DNA from: Anoxybacillus flavithermus
GTDB lineage: Bacteria; Bacillota; Bacilli; Bacillales; Anoxybacillaceae
Direction: 5' to 3'
Assembly (NCBI RefSeq): GCF_002742685.1
Contig: NZ_PEDM01000001.1
Location: 248,001 to 312,000 of the forward strand
DNA: 64,000 bases
Numbering within the stretch: the first letter of the stretch is position 1; every line of letters starts with the position of its first letter. Positions 53,556 to 64,000 of this stretch are shown one piece after another. The translations under genes and the position numbers were made by a program. The notes below the pieces were generated by a model, which worked only from the letters and a program-made list of their open reading frames with translations, was not told the origin of the DNA and ran no database searches.

Positions 53556-54289
53556 TGGTTGACATGCTGATCGGAAGTACGTTATCTGCGCTAGCAACAG
53601 GGGCTGGCGCGATTCCCATTTTATTTTTGTCGCGCTCGTTAACACACAAATGGCGCGACATGTTGCTCGCTTTTACGGCTGGTGTTATGATGGCGGCATC
53701 GATGCTTGGGTTAATTCCTGAGGCGTTATCATCTGGCACGTTTTTTGCCCTTTCGGTTGGATTGTGCATTGGAGTGCTCACGTTAACGTTCCTTGAAAAA
53801 ATCGTGCCGCACATCGATTTGGCGCATACGAAAAGCGGCATGAAAATGGATCAAAAAGCGCTGCTTGTGCTTGCGGCGATTACGCTTCACAACATTCCAG
53901 AAGGTTTATCTGTCGGCGTGAGTTACGCCTCTGGTGAACAAAATCATATGGGTGATTTAATTGCGCTTGCGATCGGCTTCCAAAACGCACCTGAAGGATT
54001 GCTCGTTGCGCTTTTTTTATTTAATCAACAAATTTCAAAAGGAAAAGCGTTTTTGATGGCAACAGGGACAGGACTGATTGAACTTGTCGCTTCCGTCATC
54101 GGCTTTTATTTAACGTCGGTCGTCGATGCGCTCGTCCCGTACGGATTAGCGTTTGCCGCTGGAGCGATGTTGTTTATTATTTATAAAGAGTTAATTCCTG
54201 AAAGCCATGGTGATGGGAATGAACAATCGTCAACGTACGCTTTTATTATCGGACTATTAGTGATGGTATTTTTAATTGAAACATTTTAA
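53555..54289 (+). CDS. ZIP family metal transporter
   Basis: 244 residues, eight helices. Helix IV motif TLHNIPEGLSVGV and helix V motif GFQNAPEGLLVAL hold the metal-binding His, Asn and Glu. The loop between helices III and IV is short. Imports zinc, iron or similar divalent metals; the metal is uncertain. Its ATG overlaps the kinD stop (TAATG), an operon-like link. Confidence 0.92.
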   Translation: MVDMLIGSTLSALATGAGAIPILFLSRSLTHKWRDMLLAFTAGVMMAASMLGLIPEALSSGTFFALSVGLCIGVLTLTFLEKIVPHIDLAHTKSGMKMDQKALLVLAAITLHNIPEGLSVGVSYASGEQNHMGDLIALAIGFQNAPEGLLVALFLFNQQISKGKAFLMATGTGLIELVASVIGFYLTSVVDALVPYGLAFAAGAMLFIIYKELIPESHGDGNEQSSTYAFIIGLLVMVFLIETF

Positions 54290-54301
54290 AGGATGATCCA
54301 C

Positions 54302-55153
54302 ATGTCGAAATATTATATGCTTCTTTTATTGACAAGCGCATTATGGGGAGGAAACTTTGTCGCAAGCAAATTGCTTGTTGCGCACGCCTCCCCGCTCACG
54401 CTGACGTTTATTCGCTGGACGATCGCCGTCCTTTTTTTATTTCCGATCGTGTTGAGAAAAGAGCGATCCGTTCGTCTTCAAACGCGCGGCATCGTTCCTT
54501 TGATTGCGATGGGGATGTCAGGCGTCATGTTGTTTAACGTATTTATGTTTCAAGCGCTTCGCTACACATCAGCGGATCATGTCGGGTTAATTTCAACGTT
54601 AAACCCGATGGCGATTGCGCTCGTTGCATACGTCGTCTACCGTGACAAACTGACGCTTCGGCAATGGCTCGCGATGGTCGTCTCACTCATTGGCGTGCTC
54701 ATCGTCATGACGCACGGGCAACTGCATCGTCTAGCGGATGTAAACATCGGCGATTTATGGATGATCGGAGCGGTCATCATTTGGGGCGTTTATTCAGCCT
54801 GTGCCAAAGCGGTGATGACATCGTACTCTCCGCTTGCGGCGACGTTTTGGTCCGGCGTGTTTGGCGCTATCGGGTTGTTGCCGTTTCTTTCTTCTTTTTC
54901 GATCCATGACGTCAACCTCTCGTTTGTATCGGCCATTTTATATACGAGCGTCGGAGCGACAGTGCTCGCGATGTTTCTTTGGAACGTCGGCGTCAAACGA
55001 GTTGGTGCGACGACAGCGGGCATGTTTTTAAATTTTAATCCGCTTTTTACTGCCTTGTTTGCATACATACTTCTTGGGGAAACGTTAACGCCACCACAAT
55101 GGATTGGTTCATTCGTAACCATTGCAGGGGTCATATTGTTTACAAAAAAATAG
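54302..55153 (+). CDS. EamA/DMT family transporter
   Basis: 283 residues, ten helices in two EamA repeats (ALWGGNFVASKLL at the start; SVGATVLAMFLWNVGVKRVGA in the second). Exports or imports small metabolites, often amino acids; substrate unknown. The ATG after AAAGGATG is used. Twelve bases downstream of the ZIP gene. Confidence 0.9.
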   Translation: MSKYYMLLLLTSALWGGNFVASKLLVAHASPLTLTFIRWTIAVLFLFPIVLRKERSVRLQTRGIVPLIAMGMSGVMLFNVFMFQALRYTSADHVGLISTLNPMAIALVAYVVYRDKLTLRQWLAMVVSLIGVLIVMTHGQLHRLADVNIGDLWMIGAVIIWGVYSACAKAVMTSYSPLAATFWSGVFGAIGLLPFLSSFSIHDVNLSFVSAILYTSVGATVLAMFLWNVGVKRVGATTAGMFLNFNPLFTALFAYILLGETLTPPQWIGSFVTIAGVILFTKK

Positions 55154-55180
55154 AAGGGGCAATTATACCCCTTCTTTTTC
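55149..55180. terminator. Bidirectional terminator, EamA/mtnD
   Basis: GAAGGGG/CCCCTTC stem with 8-nt loop, A-run on the left and T-run on the right. Confidence 0.85.
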
Positions 55181-55699
55181 TTCATACGGATGTGCTACCC
55201 AACCAGATGGATCAATAAACAACCGAACCGCAACGACTTGGCGATCGTCCATTAATGTAAAGAAATGTGGATTTCCTTCCGGCACAGAAATGACGTCCCC
55301 TGCTTCTAATTCGACGTCAAAGTAGCCTGTTTTTTCGTCCCCTTTAATGACGAAAATGCCATGGCCAGCAACGATTGCACGCACTTCGTCTTCTGTGTGC
55401 GTATGCACTTGTTCAAATTTTTTCAATAGCTCTTCTAAATTTGGCGTTTGTTCGCACAAAGCGACAACGTCCCACGCTTGATACCCTCTTCGCTTGGCTA
55501 AATCTTCAATTTCCGATTGAAACGTTGCTAAAATGTCCGCTTTTTCTTCATCTGTTAATACAAATTTGTTTTGAAGATGATTTGGAAGTTTACTTGCATC
55601 CCAATGTTCGTACAACACACCTTGGTTGTTTAAAAACGCTGCGACGTTTTCGTTCCCCTCAATCACTTCACCTGTGTTGCGCACTTTAATGACTGCCAT
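55163..55699 (-). CDS. mtnD: Acireductone dioxygenase MtnD
   Basis: 178 residues, cupin fold. Metal ligands His99, His101 and Glu105 in VHTHTEDEVR, and a further His in GNPHFFT. It splits acireductone to the ketoacid of methionine and formate (iron form) in methylthioadenosine salvage. Twelve bases from mtnB. Last gene of mtnW-X-B-D. Confidence 0.95.
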   Translation of the reverse strand: MAVIKVRNTGEVIEGNENVAAFLNNQGVLYEHWDASKLPNHLQNKFVLTDEEKADILATFQSEIEDLAKRRGYQAWDVVALCEQTPNLEELLKKFEQVHTHTEDEVRAIVAGHGIFVIKGDEKTGYFDVELEAGDVISVPEGNPHFFTLMDDRQVVAVRLFIDPSGWVAHPYEEKEGV

Positions 55700-55711
55700 A
55701 TTTCTTCCCCC

Positions 55712-56320
55712 TTATCGTTTTAAAAGTAATAATTTCACATAGTACTGACATAAAAACTCGCACGCTTCTAGCCATTTTTTCGCTTCAAACGCATCTTTTC
55801 CCCAAACAGTAATGCCGTGGTTGCGAATAAGTACCGCACCTGTGCTTTCATGCACATGTTTCGCAAATTCATCCGCCAACGTCGGAATATGCGCGAAATT
55901 CGGAATAATCGGAATGCGGAACGCCGCATTTTCTTCCCATAATCCGAACGCTTTAATGATTTCTTGATTGGTAAAAACGACTTCTCCTTTGTCACCATAC
56001 CATTCCGAAATGATGTTGTTGTCAACCGTATGAACATGAAGCACACAACCGGCGTTCGTTTTGTTGTAAATTTTAACGTGAAGAAGCGTCTCGGCTGACG
56101 GTTTGAGAGACGTTGCTTCCGCTGGCTGCCCGTCCGCACCGACGAGCAAAAAATCTTCTGCCGTCTCTTTTCGTTTATCTTTTCCGCTTGCGGTCACAAG
56201 AAACGTGAGCGGCTCATCGCTCACCTTTAGCGACAAATTGCCGCTTGTTCCCATAAACCAGTCGCGCGCCGCTAGTTCTCGTTTCACTTCAGCAAGTTCT
56301 TCCCATTTTTTTTGCCTCAT
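55712..56320 (-). CDS. mtnB: Methylthioribulose-1-phosphate dehydratase MtnB
   Basis: 202 residues, class II aldolase fold. Zinc-binding His in LHVHTVDNN and a later [18 protein letters not shown] near the N-terminus binds phosphate. It removes water from methylthioribulose-1-phosphate. Its start overlaps the mtnX stop (ATGA), with GAGGTG upstream. Confidence 0.95.
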   Translation of the reverse strand: MRQKKWEELAEVKRELAARDWFMGTSGNLSLKVSDEPLTFLVTASGKDKRKETAEDFLLVGADGQPAEATSLKPSAETLLHVKIYNKTNAGCVLHVHTVDNNIISEWYGDKGEVVFTNQEIIKAFGLWEENAAFRIPIIPNFAHIPTLADEFAKHVHESTGAVLIRNHGITVWGKDAFEAKKWLEACEFLCQYYVKLLLLKR

Positions 56321-56973
56321 GCGACCACCTCGCTTTCTTTTAACACATCAATGACATCATAAAACGTCGTAAACGGTGTATGCGACAAGTGAAGCTCGCG
56401 GCATTTTTCAAGCAAAAAGTCGCGCGCGATGACATGATCCGCTAATTTTGCCGCCGCTAAATCGGTAATCGAATCGCCAATCACAATCGTTTTCGCTCCT
56501 TTTGGCGCAAGTTTACGAAGAAGGGACGGCTTACAACAACCGCATTCATTTTGACAATGTTCATCACACGCATACGGCCACGTAATTCGAATCGTTTCCC
56601 TGCTAAAGTCAGCACGATTGCAAAAAATGCGCTCTTTTTCAACAAGTCCGTCAAGGAGCGGATAAACGAAAAAGTCGATGCCGCCGCTCACAATATAAAG
56701 CGGAATTTTCCGTTCGTTCGTAAATGCGACAAAGTCGGAAAATCCATCGCGAATACTTGCTGTGTCAAGCAAAAATTGCACGATGTCTTCTTTTAGCGTC
56801 GTTGGCAACAGCGAAAACATGCGCCCGACCCCTTGTTGTACGGAACATCTTTGCGCGAGTATATCGTCTTTGATCGCTTCCCATTCGGGCGGAGCGAACT
56901 GTTTCATAAGCGCAATAATGTTATCGTTTAACGTAATCGTCCCGTCAAAGTCGCAAAAAATGACCGGCTTCAT
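56317..56973 (-). CDS. mtnX: 2-hydroxy-3-keto-5-methylthiopentenyl-1-phosphate phosphatase MtnX
   Basis: 218 residues, HAD phosphatase. Nucleophile motif FCDFDGTIT at residues 6-14, VSGGIDFF as motif II, and [14 protein letters not shown] as motif IV; a Cys cluster [10 protein letters not shown] near the middle may bind metal. Overlaps the mtnW stop by four bases. Start ATG at 56973 behind GGGGGAG. Confidence 0.94.
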   Translation of the reverse strand: MKPVIFCDFDGTITLNDNIIALMKQFAPPEWEAIKDDILAQRCSVQQGVGRMFSLLPTTLKEDIVQFLLDTASIRDGFSDFVAFTNERKIPLYIVSGGIDFFVYPLLDGLVEKERIFCNRADFSRETIRITWPYACDEHCQNECGCCKPSLLRKLAPKGAKTIVIGDSITDLAAAKLADHVIARDFLLEKCRELHLSHTPFTTFYDVIDVLKESEVVA

Positions 56974-58193
56974 GATGCGCTCCCCCATAAGTCAAGCGCT
57001 TGTTGTAACGGTTCGTGTTCTTTTGCGGCGTCATGAAGCGAACGCCCAGCAAGCACCGCGTCGACTGCGGCACGAAACGCTTGCCCGCCTCCAACCGCTC
57101 CGGCCGGATGACCGTGCACCCCGCCGCCTGCGTTAATGACCGAATCGATGCCAAAGTCGCGAATTAAAAGCGGCACAAGCCCCGGATGAATGCCGGCGGA
57201 TGGTACAGGAAACGCCCGTAAAAACGGCTCTTCTTTCGTAAGTTCTTCAGCAATCGCAAGCGTCTGCTCTTTTTCAAGCGCGACGCTTCCGTACGGTGAT
57301 GGGAAAAGCGAAAAGTCTGCGCCTGCCATGCGCAATAGTTTCCCGAGAAGAAGCGCATAGCTAACTCCATATACGCGCGATGAGGCGATCGCGCCGCTAA
57401 ACGACGGATGCGCCATAATCGGCAAGCGAATGTCATCGTCTTCGCGAAGCGCTTGTAGCACGTCAAGTCCGTATGTAAACACGTTAAACAACAACACGTC
57501 CGCACCAAGCTCTGCCGCGCGTTTTGCTTTGTCTTTTAACTGAAACGTTTTGCCTGTTAAGTTCACCGCATATAGCGTTCGATGCCCTGTTTGTTCGTAC
57601 ACATCTTGTAGCGCTTCTTTTCCTGCGACAATGCGTTTTTCAAACGGCGTTAAGTCGTTGTCAAATAAAATTTCATCGTCTTTCACAAGATCGACGCCAC
57701 CTAGCGCTTGAAGTTTTAATTGCTCGGTGACGTATTGTAAATCGCGCCCAATCACCGCTTTAAAAATGCTCATCACAAGCGGACGGTCAAAGACGCCAAG
57801 CTTTTCACGAATACCGTCAATGCCAAAGCGCGGACCTGGAAACGCGCGTTTTAGTTCGTCGGAAAACGTAAGGTCAACGAGTTTAATCGTTCCATCAAGC
57901 GATAATTTGCCAAACGTCGTCGTCAAAATAGCTGGAAAATCAGCGCTAAAATTGACGCTCGGATACGAAATGCGCACGAGTGCGCGTTTCAGTCGTTTTC
58001 CAAAAAACGTATTGACACGCTCGTCTTCTTCAAGCTCTTCGATCAACTCGACGATGCCTTTATGTTTTTTCAACTGCTCTTGTTCAAGCTGCGGCAAATC
58101 GGTCCACGACCCGACAGTTAGCCCGAGCGCAATCCCTTCTGCTTTTTTCGCCAAATCTTTGTCATCATGAATCAAATATGTTGCGGTAATCAT
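56970..58193 (-). CDS. mtnW: 2,3-diketo-5-methylthiopentyl-1-phosphate enolase MtnW (RuBisCO-like)
   Basis: 407 residues, a form IV RuBisCO-like protein. [10 protein letters not shown] is the Lys-Asp-Asp-Glu Mg2+ site (carbamylated Lys in true RuBisCO); [12 protein letters not shown] and [15 protein letters not shown] complete the phosphate sites. It isomerises the diketo compound to its enol. Directly downstream of a SAM-I riboswitch. Confidence 0.96.
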   Translation of the reverse strand: MITATYLIHDDKDLAKKAEGIALGLTVGSWTDLPQLEQEQLKKHKGIVELIEELEEDERVNTFFGKRLKRALVRISYPSVNFSADFPAILTTTFGKLSLDGTIKLVDLTFSDELKRAFPGPRFGIDGIREKLGVFDRPLVMSIFKAVIGRDLQYVTEQLKLQALGGVDLVKDDEILFDNDLTPFEKRIVAGKEALQDVYEQTGHRTLYAVNLTGKTFQLKDKAKRAAELGADVLLFNVFTYGLDVLQALREDDDIRLPIMAHPSFSGAIASSRVYGVSYALLLGKLLRMAGADFSLFPSPYGSVALEKEQTLAIAEELTKEEPFLRAFPVPSAGIHPGLVPLLIRDFGIDSVINAGGGVHGHPAGAVGGGQAFRAAVDAVLAGRSLHDAAKEHEPLQQALDLWGSAS

Positions 58194-58214
58194 CGTATCA
58201 CTCCTTTACAAATA

Positions 58215-58241
58215 AAAAACCTCTTCATAAGAAGAGGCTAA
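58215..58241 (-). terminator. S-box terminator before mtnW
   Basis: CCTCTT/AAGAGG stem followed by TTTTTT on the minus strand; overlaps sequence that can pair in the antiterminator. Confidence 0.88.
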
Positions 58242-58254
58242 TTGTTCGTCTCTT

Positions 58255-58361
58255 CTTATCTCTCAGCTTATTGCTGCGAGAATTAGCACCGTGCTTAAAC
58301 AGCTGTTTAAGTCGGTTGCCGGGCTTCATCGGGCTCGTCCCTCCGCCTACTCTTGATAAGA
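58255..58361 (-). promoter_or_regulatory. SAM-I riboswitch (S-box) before mtnW
   Basis: Minus-strand signatures: CTTATCAAGAG, GGAGGGACGAGCCCGATGAA, GCCCGGCAACC, GGTGCTAATTC, GAGAGATAAG, with the outer CTTATC/GATAAG stem. SAM binding should stabilise the terminator. Confidence 0.97.
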
Positions 58362-58453
58362 ATTCAAAATGTATATAATTTTTTCGAACAGTTCGTTTTT
58401 CACAAATTTAATTCGAATTATGACAGCACATGCCGATTTTGTCAATGATTTTT

Positions 58454-59626
58454 TTAAAAAAGTTGCAATCGTCCGATTCGTTCGGCCGCTTCTTTTAGCC
58501 TGTCTTCGCTTGTGAGCAACCCTGTGCGCACATAGCCTTCACCATGCTCACCAAAGCCGACGCCCGGAGCGACCGCCACGTGCGCTTTTTGAAGCAAAAG
58601 GTCAGCAAATGTTTCCGACGTATAACCGTTTGGCACCGGAAGCCAAGCGAAAAACGAACCTGCTGGCGCTTGAACGTCCCAACCGATGTCACGTAACGCA
58701 TGAACGAACGTGTTTCGTCTCGCTTCATACGTGGCGACAAGCTCGGCGACGCACTGTTGCGACTCAAGCAGCGCCACCGCAGCCGCTTCTTGAATGGCGC
58801 CGAACATGCTGACGTATAAATGATCTTGCAACAAGTTGATTGCTTCAATCATACTTTCGTTGCCGACCGCAAAGCCGATGCGCCATCCTGCCATATTGTA
58901 CGTTTTTGAAAACGTATAAATTTCAATGCCGACATCTTTCGACCCTTCGGCTTGTAAAAAGCTCACCGGCTTTTTCCCATCAAAGCCGATCGCTCCATAT
59001 GCGAAATCGTGTACGACAGCGATGTTATGTCTTTCGGCAAATGAAACGGTTTGTTGAAAAAACGATTTCGTTGCTGTCGCTCCTGTCGGATTGTTCGGGT
59101 AGTTTAAAAACATCAATTTTGCGTGGCGCACGACGTCTTCGTTTAGTTCCTCGTAATCGGGCAAAAAGCCGTTTTCCGCCCTTAGCGGCATCATTTCCAT
59201 GCGCGCCCGCGCAAGCACGACCCCTGACCAATAGTCCGGGTAACCGGGATCGGGAACGAGCACAACATCGCCCGAATTTAATAAACAAATCGGCATCTCA
59301 ACGAGCCCGGCTTTGCCGCCAAATAAAATAGCGACTTCTTTTTCAGGATCAATCGTTACGCCATACTCGCGCTCATAAAACGCAGCGACTGCTTCCTTCA
59401 AAAACGAATAACCGCGAAATGGCGAATATTTATGATACATAGGTTTTGCTACCGCCTGTTGCATCGCGCTTACAATATGAGCTGGCGTTGGCTGATCGGG
59501 ATTTCCTTGTCCGAGATTAATGACGTCATGCCCTTCAGCGATGACCGTCTGTACTTTTTGTACGAGCGAAGCAAAAAATTGCTTCGGTAGTTGCTGTAAC
59601 AAGTTCGATTGTGGAAATGTTTTCAT
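58454..59626 (-). CDS. mtnE: Methionine aminotransferase MtnE
   Basis: 390 residues, class I aminotransferase. PLP lysine Lys241 in TFSKTYNMAGWRIGF; INLGQGNPDQPTP, NYPNNPTGATA. Converts ketomethylthiobutyrate to methionine, the last step of salvage. Divergent from mtnU; about 93 bases before the S-box of mtnW, so it may be a separate unit. Confidence 0.92.
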   Translation of the reverse strand: MKTFPQSNLLQQLPKQFFASLVQKVQTVIAEGHDVINLGQGNPDQPTPAHIVSAMQQAVAKPMYHKYSPFRGYSFLKEAVAAFYEREYGVTIDPEKEVAILFGGKAGLVEMPICLLNSGDVVLVPDPGYPDYWSGVVLARARMEMMPLRAENGFLPDYEELNEDVVRHAKLMFLNYPNNPTGATATKSFFQQTVSFAERHNIAVVHDFAYGAIGFDGKKPVSFLQAEGSKDVGIEIYTFSKTYNMAGWRIGFAVGNESMIEAINLLQDHLYVSMFGAIQEAAAVALLESQQCVAELVATYEARRNTFVHALRDIGWDVQAPAGSFFAWLPVPNGYTSETFADLLLQKAHVAVAPGVGFGEHGEGYVRTGLLTSEDRLKEAAERIGRLQLF

Positions 59627-59721
59627 TTTTCACACCTACTTCACAAAAAGGTTGAAATTCTAGTCCTGTATCATATATCGTAAAAATCAAAATGTAAAGA
59701 AAATTTTTCGAGGTGAATGAC

Positions 59722-60516
59722 ATGAATATCGCTTGTATACAAATGGACATTGCGTTTGGAGCACCGGAAAAAAATAAGCAAACGGTCGGACGCTACATGG
59801 AACAAATGGCGCGTGACGTCGATGTCGTCGTTTTACCTGAACTATGGACGACAGGTTACGATTTAACGAGATTAACAGACATCGCCGATGAAGACGGCGA
59901 AGAAACAAAAACGTTTCTTTCCGAGCTTGCGCGCACGTACGATGTACATATCGTCGGCGGATCGGTCGCCAAAAAAGTGGCAGATAACATAACAAATACG
60001 ATGTATGTCGTCAACCGAAACGGTGATGTCGTTTGTGAATATAGTAAACTTCATTTGTTCAAATTGATGGATGAGCATTTATATTTACAAGCTGGAGAAA
60101 CAACGGGGCTATTTTCACTCGGCGAAACGACGTGCGCAGGCGTCATTTGTTACGACATTCGTTTTCCGGAATGGATTCGCGCTCATACATTACACGGCGC
60201 AGAAGTATTATTTGTCGTCGCGGAGTGGCCGCTCGCTCGCCTTCATCATTGGCGCACGTTATTAATGGCGCGGGCGATCGAAAATCAATGTTACATCGTC
60301 GCCTGCAACCGCGCAGGAAAAGACCGGAACAACGAGTTTGCTGGACATTCGATGATTATCGATCCGTGGGGAAACGTGCTTGCCGAAGGAGACGAACAAG
60401 AAGCGGTCATCAAGGCAACGATCGACATACATGAAGTACAACGCGTGCGCGCACGCATCCCGATTTTTTCTGATCGCCGTCCAGACGTGTATAAAATTTT
60501 TGAAAAAAAAGATTGA
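59722..60516 (+). CDS. mtnU: Nitrilase-family amidase MtnU
   Basis: 264 residues, carbon-nitrogen hydrolase. Catalytic Glu in VLPELWTTGYD, Lys in SKLHLFK, Cys in GVICYDIRFPE. B. subtilis MtnU is thought to hydrolyse ketoglutaramate or a similar omega-amide made by the MtnE transaminase (with Gln as amino donor), which fits their divergent pair. Start ATG at 59722; the GTG at 59713 overlaps the GAGGTG site. Confidence 0.92.
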   Translation: MNIACIQMDIAFGAPEKNKQTVGRYMEQMARDVDVVVLPELWTTGYDLTRLTDIADEDGEETKTFLSELARTYDVHIVGGSVAKKVADNITNTMYVVNRNGDVVCEYSKLHLFKLMDEHLYLQAGETTGLFSLGETTCAGVICYDIRFPEWIRAHTLHGAEVLFVVAEWPLARLHHWRTLLMARAIENQCYIVACNRAGKDRNNEFAGHSMIIDPWGNVLAEGDEQEAVIKATIDIHEVQRVRARIPIFSDRRPDVYKIFEKKD

Positions 60517-60542
60517 CAAACGAGCATAAAGCGATGTATGAT
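60513..60542 (+). promoter_or_regulatory. Promoter of the mtnKA operon
   Basis: TTGACA, 18 bases, TATGAT, overlapping the mtnU stop; it would transcribe the S-box below. Confidence 0.65.
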
Positions 60543-60603
60543 TCGAATCAAGCGAATTCACGAAACGTTTTCACTATTAAAAATATTCAAATAACAATAA
60601 ACA

Positions 60604-61945
<1,342 letters not shown>

Positions 61946-61955
61946 GAGGAAGACA

Positions 61956-62990
61956 ATGAAATCTGTACAATGGCACGATACACATATCACAATTTTAAAC
62001 CAACAAGCGTTGCCTCATAAGACGGAATATTTAGAATTAAAAAACATAAAAGACGTATGGGATGCGATCGTGACGTTAAAAGTGCGCGGGGCGCCGGCAA
62101 TCGGCATGACTGCCGCCTACGGCTTAGCGCTTGCGGCAAAATCGTATGAGACGGACGACTTAGCGCAATTTCATGCCGAGTTAAAGCGCGACCGCGACTA
62201 TTTAGCTAGCTCGCGTCCGACCGCTGTCAACTTATTTTGGGCGCTTGATCGGCTTATGAAAAGCGTCGCGCAAGCAAAATCCGTCAACGAAGCGAAAACG
62301 ACGCTCATTCATGAAGCGATTTGCATTCAAGTAGAAGATGAAGACGTATGCCGCCGCATCGGCGAACATGCCCTTTCTTTGTTTCAAGACGGTGACCGCA
62401 TTATGACGATTTGCAATGCGGGCGCAATTGCGACAGCGCGCTACGGCACCGCCCTTGCGCCGTTTCATTTAGCGAAAGAAAAGGGGATTACCCTTCATGC
62501 GTATGCTTGTGAAACACGCCCGGTGTTGCAAGGCGCAAGACTGACCGCATGGGAGCTTTCTGAAGCTGGCGTTGATGTGACGCTTATTACCGACAACATG
62601 GCCGCGCAAACGATGAAAGCCAAACATATTTCTGCAGTCATCGTCGGAGCCGATCGCATCGCCGCAAACGGCGATACCGCAAACAAAATCGGCACGTTCG
62701 GTCTAGCCATTTTAGCAAAAGCGTTCAACATCCCATTTTACGTCGCCGCCCCGCTCTCAACGATCGACTTACAGACGAAAACAGGCGACGACATTCCGAT
62801 TGAAGAACGCGCTAAAGAAGAAGTGACGCATATCGGCGGCGTGCGCATCGCACCGGATGTGAACGTCTACAACCCAGCATTTGACGTGACACCGCACGAA
62901 CTCATTACGGGCATTATTACCGAAAAAGGAATCATCTTTGGCGACTACGAAACGAAATTACCGACATTATTTGAGGAGGTTTTTGCATGA
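61956..62990 (+). CDS. mtnA: Methylthioribose-1-phosphate isomerase MtnA
   Basis: 344 residues. Substrate motif [15 protein letters not shown], catalytic Cys in [17 protein letters not shown], catalytic Asp in [11 protein letters not shown]. It isomerises MTR-1-phosphate to methylthioribulose-1-phosphate, giving the substrate of MtnB. Ten bases after mtnK; overlaps the next gene by four (ATGA). Confidence 0.96.
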   Translation: MKSVQWHDTHITILNQQALPHKTEYLELKNIKDVWDAIVTLKVRGAPAIGMTAAYGLALAAKSYETDDLAQFHAELKRDRDYLASSRPTAVNLFWALDRLMKSVAQAKSVNEAKTTLIHEAICIQVEDEDVCRRIGEHALSLFQDGDRIMTICNAGAIATARYGTALAPFHLAKEKGITLHAYACETRPVLQGARLTAWELSEAGVDVTLITDNMAAQTMKAKHISAVIVGADRIAANGDTANKIGTFGLAILAKAFNIPFYVAAPLSTIDLQTKTGDDIPIEERAKEEVTHIGGVRIAPDVNVYNPAFDVTPHELITGIITEKGIIFGDYETKLPTLFEEVFA

Positions 62991-64000
62991 AAAACATATG
63001 GGCAATCATCGTGCTTTTATTCGCGCTGTTAGTCGGTTGCACGAACGAACAAGACGCCGTCTCGAAACCGACAGAGCAGCCGAAAGAAGAAACGAAACAA
63101 ACGAACGAAACAACGGATGCAAAAGCGGACATTCCAGCCGCATTAAACAAACCGATTAAAATTGCGGCGATTATGCAAATGTCGATCGGTACATTTTCAT
63201 CGCAATATATCGCTGGTGTAAAAGAACAAGTAGCGAAATTCGGAGGCGACGTGCAAATTTATAACGCCGATAACGACTTAACGAAAATGGCATCGTACGT
63301 CGAAACAGCAATTAGCCAAAACGTCGATGCGATTTTATTAGATCATGGACGGGCGGATGCATTAAAAGCCCCTGTGGAAAAAGCGCTAGCAAAAGGCATT
63401 CACGTCGTCGCGTTCGATAATGATTTAAACATTCCGGGTGTGACCGTCATTGACCAAGACGATTACAGCTTAGCATGGAAAACGTTAAAAACGTTAGCGG
63501 AAGATTTAAACGGTGAAGGCGAAATCGTCACGATTTGGGTCGGCGGCTTTACGCCGATGGAACGGCGCCACGTCATTTACGAAGCGTTTCAAAAACGATA
63601 TCCAAACATTAAAGAAGTTGCCAAATTCGGCACCGCAAGCGCCAATACAGCATTAGATACACAAACACAAATGGAAGCCATTTTGAAAAAATATCCGAAT
63701 AAAGGCGACATCGACGCTGTCTTTGCGACGTGGGATGAATTCGCCAAAGGAGCAACGCGCGCCATTCAACAAGCAGGTCGAACAGAAATTAAAGTGTACG
63801 GTATCGACTTAAGCGATGAAGATTTACAACTCATTCAACAACCAAATAGCCCATGGGTCGCAACGACAGCAACCGACCCAGCAGAAGTCGGACGCGTGCA
63901 AGTGCGCTTTGCGTATCAAAAAATTGCCGGGGAAAAAACGCCAAACATTTATTCACTTGAACCTCATTTAGTGAAACGCTCCGACTTACCGAATACGTCG
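62987..64000 (+). CDS. Sugar-type ABC transporter substrate-binding lipoprotein (3' end cut off)
   Basis: 338 residues seen, running off the right edge. Signal peptide with lipobox ALLVGC (Cys18), a Glu/Thr/Lys-rich linker, then a type I periplasmic-binding fold similar to CUT2 sugar-binding proteins: [65 protein letters not shown]. Its start overlaps the mtnA stop by ATGA, with GAGGAGG ahead, so it is translationally coupled to the methylthioribose pathway. Best guess: methylthioribose uptake; this needs the ATPase and permease genes beyond the window. Confidence 0.85.
   Translation, partial: MKNIWAIIVLLFALLVGCTNEQDAVSKPTEQPKEETKQTNETTDAKADIPAALNKPIKIAAIMQMSIGTFSSQYIAGVKEQVAKFGGDVQIYNADNDLTKMASYVETAISQNVDAILLDHGRADALKAPVEKALAKGIHVVAFDNDLNIPGVTVIDQDDYSLAWKTLKTLAEDLNGEGEIVTIWVGGFTPMERRHVIYEAFQKRYPNIKEVAKFGTASANTALDTQTQMEAILKKYPNKGDIDAVFATWDEFAKGATRAIQQAGRTEIKVYGIDLSDEDLQLIQQPNSPWVATTATDPAEVGRVQVRFAYQKIAGEKTPNIYSLEPHLVKRSDLPNTS

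Noticed and set aside
58840-59331. Plus-strand frame opposite mtnE
   Set aside because: Antisense shadow of a complete aminotransferase.

Overview
The window looks like a chromosome segment from a moderately thermophilic, spore-forming member of the Bacillaceae, most like the Anoxybacillus/Geobacillus group. That is inferred from gene content and gene order. There are spore-kinase-like histidine kinases, HemAT, CtsR boxes before clpE, a complete S-box methionine-salvage cluster and many TTG/GTG starts. The order cheV-patA-ykwC-mcpC-ptsIHG-glcT ... ykvS-queFEDC-ykvI-clpE-kinD-mtn follows the ykr/ykv/ykw region of Bacillus subtilis, with accessory genes inserted. No tRNA, rRNA, CRISPR array or intact insertion sequence was seen.

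Layout. 0-5 kb: start of cheV, a DUF1906 protein, a TetR regulator, a KinB-like kinase, an IDEAL protein and patA. 5-11 kb: a leftward cluster of a GAF kinase, a receiver-PAS-GGDEF protein, a short-chain dehydrogenase and ykwC, then the receptor mcpC. 11-16 kb: ptsG-ptsH-ptsI with the GlcT antiterminator gene and its RNA target/terminator in the ptsG leader. 16-19 kb: HAD phosphatase, LysM-NlpC/P60 wall hydrolase, alpha/beta hydrolase. 19-25 kb: the seven-gene Mrp Na+/H+ antiporter operon. 25-32 kb: HemAT, the YvrJ/DUF2922/DUF1659 small-protein cassette, a YodB/YodC-like pair, a PAS kinase, a sigma factor, a Met-rich putative coat protein and YkvS. 32-35 kb: the queuosine-precursor operon queC-queD-queE-queF behind a preQ1-I riboswitch. 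35-44 kb: PhoU, a repeat coiled-coil protein, chemoreceptors, YkvI and a two-component system. 44-51 kb: CtsR-controlled clpE, a TetR/ABC-2 exporter cluster and a lysine-riboswitch permease. 51-52 kb: an orphan PemK/MazF-like toxin followed by a promoter and a tandem structured RNA. 52-64 kb: kinD-like kinase, ZIP and EamA transporters, and methylthioadenosine salvage (mtnD-B-X-W, mtnE, mtnU, mtnK-A and a sugar-type binding protein), with two SAM-I riboswitches.

The standout observations are two RNAs. First, queF is split by a 355-nt group I intron placed exactly after the codon of its catalytic cysteine. The P, Q, R and S core elements and P1-P9 can all be read in the sequence. Without splicing the operon would make no QueF and hence no preQ1, the ligand sensed by the operon's own riboswitch. 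Second, a consensus promoter at 51.68 kb starts a roughly 230-nt non-coding RNA made of two tandem copies of a three-stem motif with compensatory base changes, each followed by a strong hairpin. I do not recognise this motif.

Signalling is dense here: five sensor kinases, a diguanylate cyclase, four chemoreceptors and CheV.
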